From an uncultured Acetatifactor sp. (GTDB lineage Bacteria; Bacillota; Clostridia; Lachnospirales; Lachnospiraceae): a DNA stretch of 64,000 bases. Position numbers and translations under genes: made by a program. Positions 62,508 to 64,000 of this stretch are shown piece by piece. The notes beneath the pieces are model-generated. The model did no database searches. It was not told where the DNA came from and was given only the letters and a program-made list of their open reading frames with translations. The stretch is from contig CANQNT010000004.1 of the NCBI GenBank assembly GCA_947625255.1, positions 86,631 through 150,630 on the forward strand, read 5' to 3'. Positions within the stretch are counted from its first letter, which is position 1; the number at the start of each line of letters is the position of its first letter.

Positions 62508-63994
62508 TTACTTGACAGTCACTTCCGAATAGTAGCCGTCGCCCAGTGCGGTTGTAATGCCGTTTTTGCCAACTGCACATACCACAAAGCGGTATTTTTT
62601 GCCGGAAGTAAGCTTTTCAACCGCAAGATTATTTACTTTCCCATTTGCCGTATGATGCAGTTCTTCATAGGTTTTACCTCCATCCTTGGAATAATAGACA
62701 ATATATCCCTCGGCGTCATCCGAAAGCGTCCATCTCAACGTCACACCGCCTTTCCTTTCACTTTTACAATAATGAATATACGGAATGTCTGGATAGGAGC
62801 TTTCCACCTTTCCTTTCTTGCCAAGGTTAAGTTCAAGAGATGCAGACACAGCGCCGGTGTCGCTTCGAATCCTCCAGGCGATAGTATCTCCCGAATAGTT
62901 GCCGATCGTACGTGAGAACGTATTGTCCGTCGTTTCGCCGAAAGTCGCCCACGACTTGCCCTCGCCCTTATATTCGATGGTATATTTTTTCGCGTCCTTT
63001 ACTTTATCCCATTTTAAGCTCACGTCGCCTTTCCCTTTCGATTCTACGAAAAAAGAAGCGAATTTACCGATGTTGCCGACATTTGAATATCCCGCCATAC
63101 CGGGAAGCAGGAAATCTTGAGAAGAAAGAGCATACTTTTAGTAAAATCCTTTCCGCCAAAGATTCCGGTCCCGATATGGTTCTCGCCGTCGTTGTAAAAC
63201 GTGTCGGAGCCGTTCAGGAACCAATCATATCTGTCCTTTCCAAGGTCGTTTGTCGCGTCAAGACCATAATATTTCCCATTAAGCTTAACCAGATTCCAAC
63301 CGTGATACGATTTATCTCCCTTTGTGCAAAAGCCGCTTAAATATCTGCAATCGACTCCCACCAGCGTAAGCACCTTTTCAATACCGAGTCCGATTCCCGC
63401 GCATACGGCTTCATGCTTTACCAAAGCGCCGTAGGGTGTCTGCGCATAAAGCATATTATTATCCTTATATGTAACTTCTTCGGTAAACCAATCGTATACG
63501 CTTTTAACCTTTTCAAAATCCGACAGGCAATCATCAAGCTTCAATTCATTAACTAATTCCTTAGCAGCCTCTTCGGTTTCATTGATCTCATTTTTGGAAA
63601 GCGCGCAGTAATAGGTAAGCTTGTAATATTCATCGTCCCCGCTTTTCTCCTCGGAATACTTTCCGCCGACATGTGAACCGTCGGAAACAGTGACGCCGTA
63701 AAGCCAAAGCATATCGTTAGGTGTTACGGACATATTTGTGACAAACTGCTGCCGGAATTCACCCCAGGGATCAAATCCGGATACGTCACAGAGTTCATCG
63801 ATTGTTTCCTTGGCAACTTTCAGAGTAATCTCCGAAGGCCAACTTTTCGCCATCTTGCGGAATGCATTGACCGCCCGTTCAACATCGTAATAAACATTTT
63901 TGTCCTCGGCAGCGAATACATTCACGCTCAGCACAGACTGCAACATCACCGCAACAAGAACCATCGCGACCAGTTTCTTAAGTGTCTTTCTCAT
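62508..63994 (-). CDS. Secreted transglutaminase-like protein with FN3-like tail, frameshifted
   Basis: A signal peptide (KKLVAMVLVAVMLQSVLSVNVFA) begins at ATG 63994. The transglutaminase core shows the triad: KHEAVCAGIGLGIEK with the Cys, SYHGWNLVKL with the His and YGLDATND with the Asp. Near 63120-63135 the frame changes by -1 (one base missing) and continues LSSQDFLLPGMAGYSNV into two beta-sandwich repeats of FN3 type (VSLKWDKVKDAKKYTIEY and VTLRWTLSDDAEGYIVYY), ending at 62508. Restored, it has about 495 residues. It may act on surface proteins or peptidoglycan. Only six bases upstream are visible. Confidence 0.75.
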
Positions 63995-64000
63995 TCGGGT

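Overview
The window looks like chromosomal DNA of an anaerobic gut Clostridia, most likely Lachnospiraceae. This is an inference from its gene families: a clostridial-type ribulokinase with a split transketolase, SpmB, YesMN-type two-component control, several lipoprotein-dependent sugar ABC transporters and strong AGGAGG ribosome binding sites. Nearly every gene lies on the minus strand. The plus strand carries only a DUF885 peptidase, a sulfatase and an Rpn-like nuclease. I saw no tRNA, rRNA, CRISPR array or intact insertion sequence.

Regions, given in transcription order within each. (1) 15.5 kb down to 1: a surface-glycan operon reading off the left edge. It encodes a UDP-GlcNAc 4,6-dehydratase-like enzyme, three GT2 glycosyltransferases, a DegT aminotransferase, an FAD oxidoreductase, two paralogous SGNH hydrolases, an acyltransferase-3 and four to five large multi-pass proteins of GT-C character. 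(2) 25.2 to 15.5 kb: ribulokinase, ribulose-phosphate 4-epimerase and a two-subunit transketolase behind a strong promoter with an internal palindrome, then a small sigma factor, glmM and a SWIM/SNF2 helicase. (3) 25.3 to 30.3 kb: a mixed block with a DUF885 peptidase, a MarR regulator, a membrane-anchored Mrr-like nuclease, a sulfatase and a lone SpmB. (4) 41.3 to 30.4 kb: a carboxylesterase remnant, a histidine kinase and response regulator, an LplABC-type importer and a large GH106-like hydrolase, probably for rhamnose-containing glycans. (5) 55.7 to 41.7 kb: maltodextrin/starch use, with an extracellular GH13 lipoprotein, MalEFG importer, pullulanase, 4-alpha-glucanotransferase and debranching enzyme, followed by a MATE exporter and a Ham1-type NTPase. 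(6) 59.0 to 55.7 kb: a BlaI/BlaR1-like pair with operators over its promoter. (7) 59 to 64 kb: Rpn-like nuclease, a zinc-ribbon protein, a membrane protein and a secreted transglutaminase-like protein. Three of these four genes are broken by single-base frameshifts.

How they fit together: starch is cut outside the cell by the lipoprotein amylase, imported by MalEFG and dismantled inside by pullulanase, MalQ and debranching enzyme. The malE and amylase promoters carry the same 13-bp element at the same distance from the -10 box, which points to one shared regulator encoded elsewhere. Neither sugar importer has its own ATPase gene here, so both probably borrow a common MsmX-type ATPase. The most unusual block is the glycan operon, in which an SGNH hydrolase plus polytopic-protein module is present twice and the acyltransferase and SGNH functions are on separate genes.
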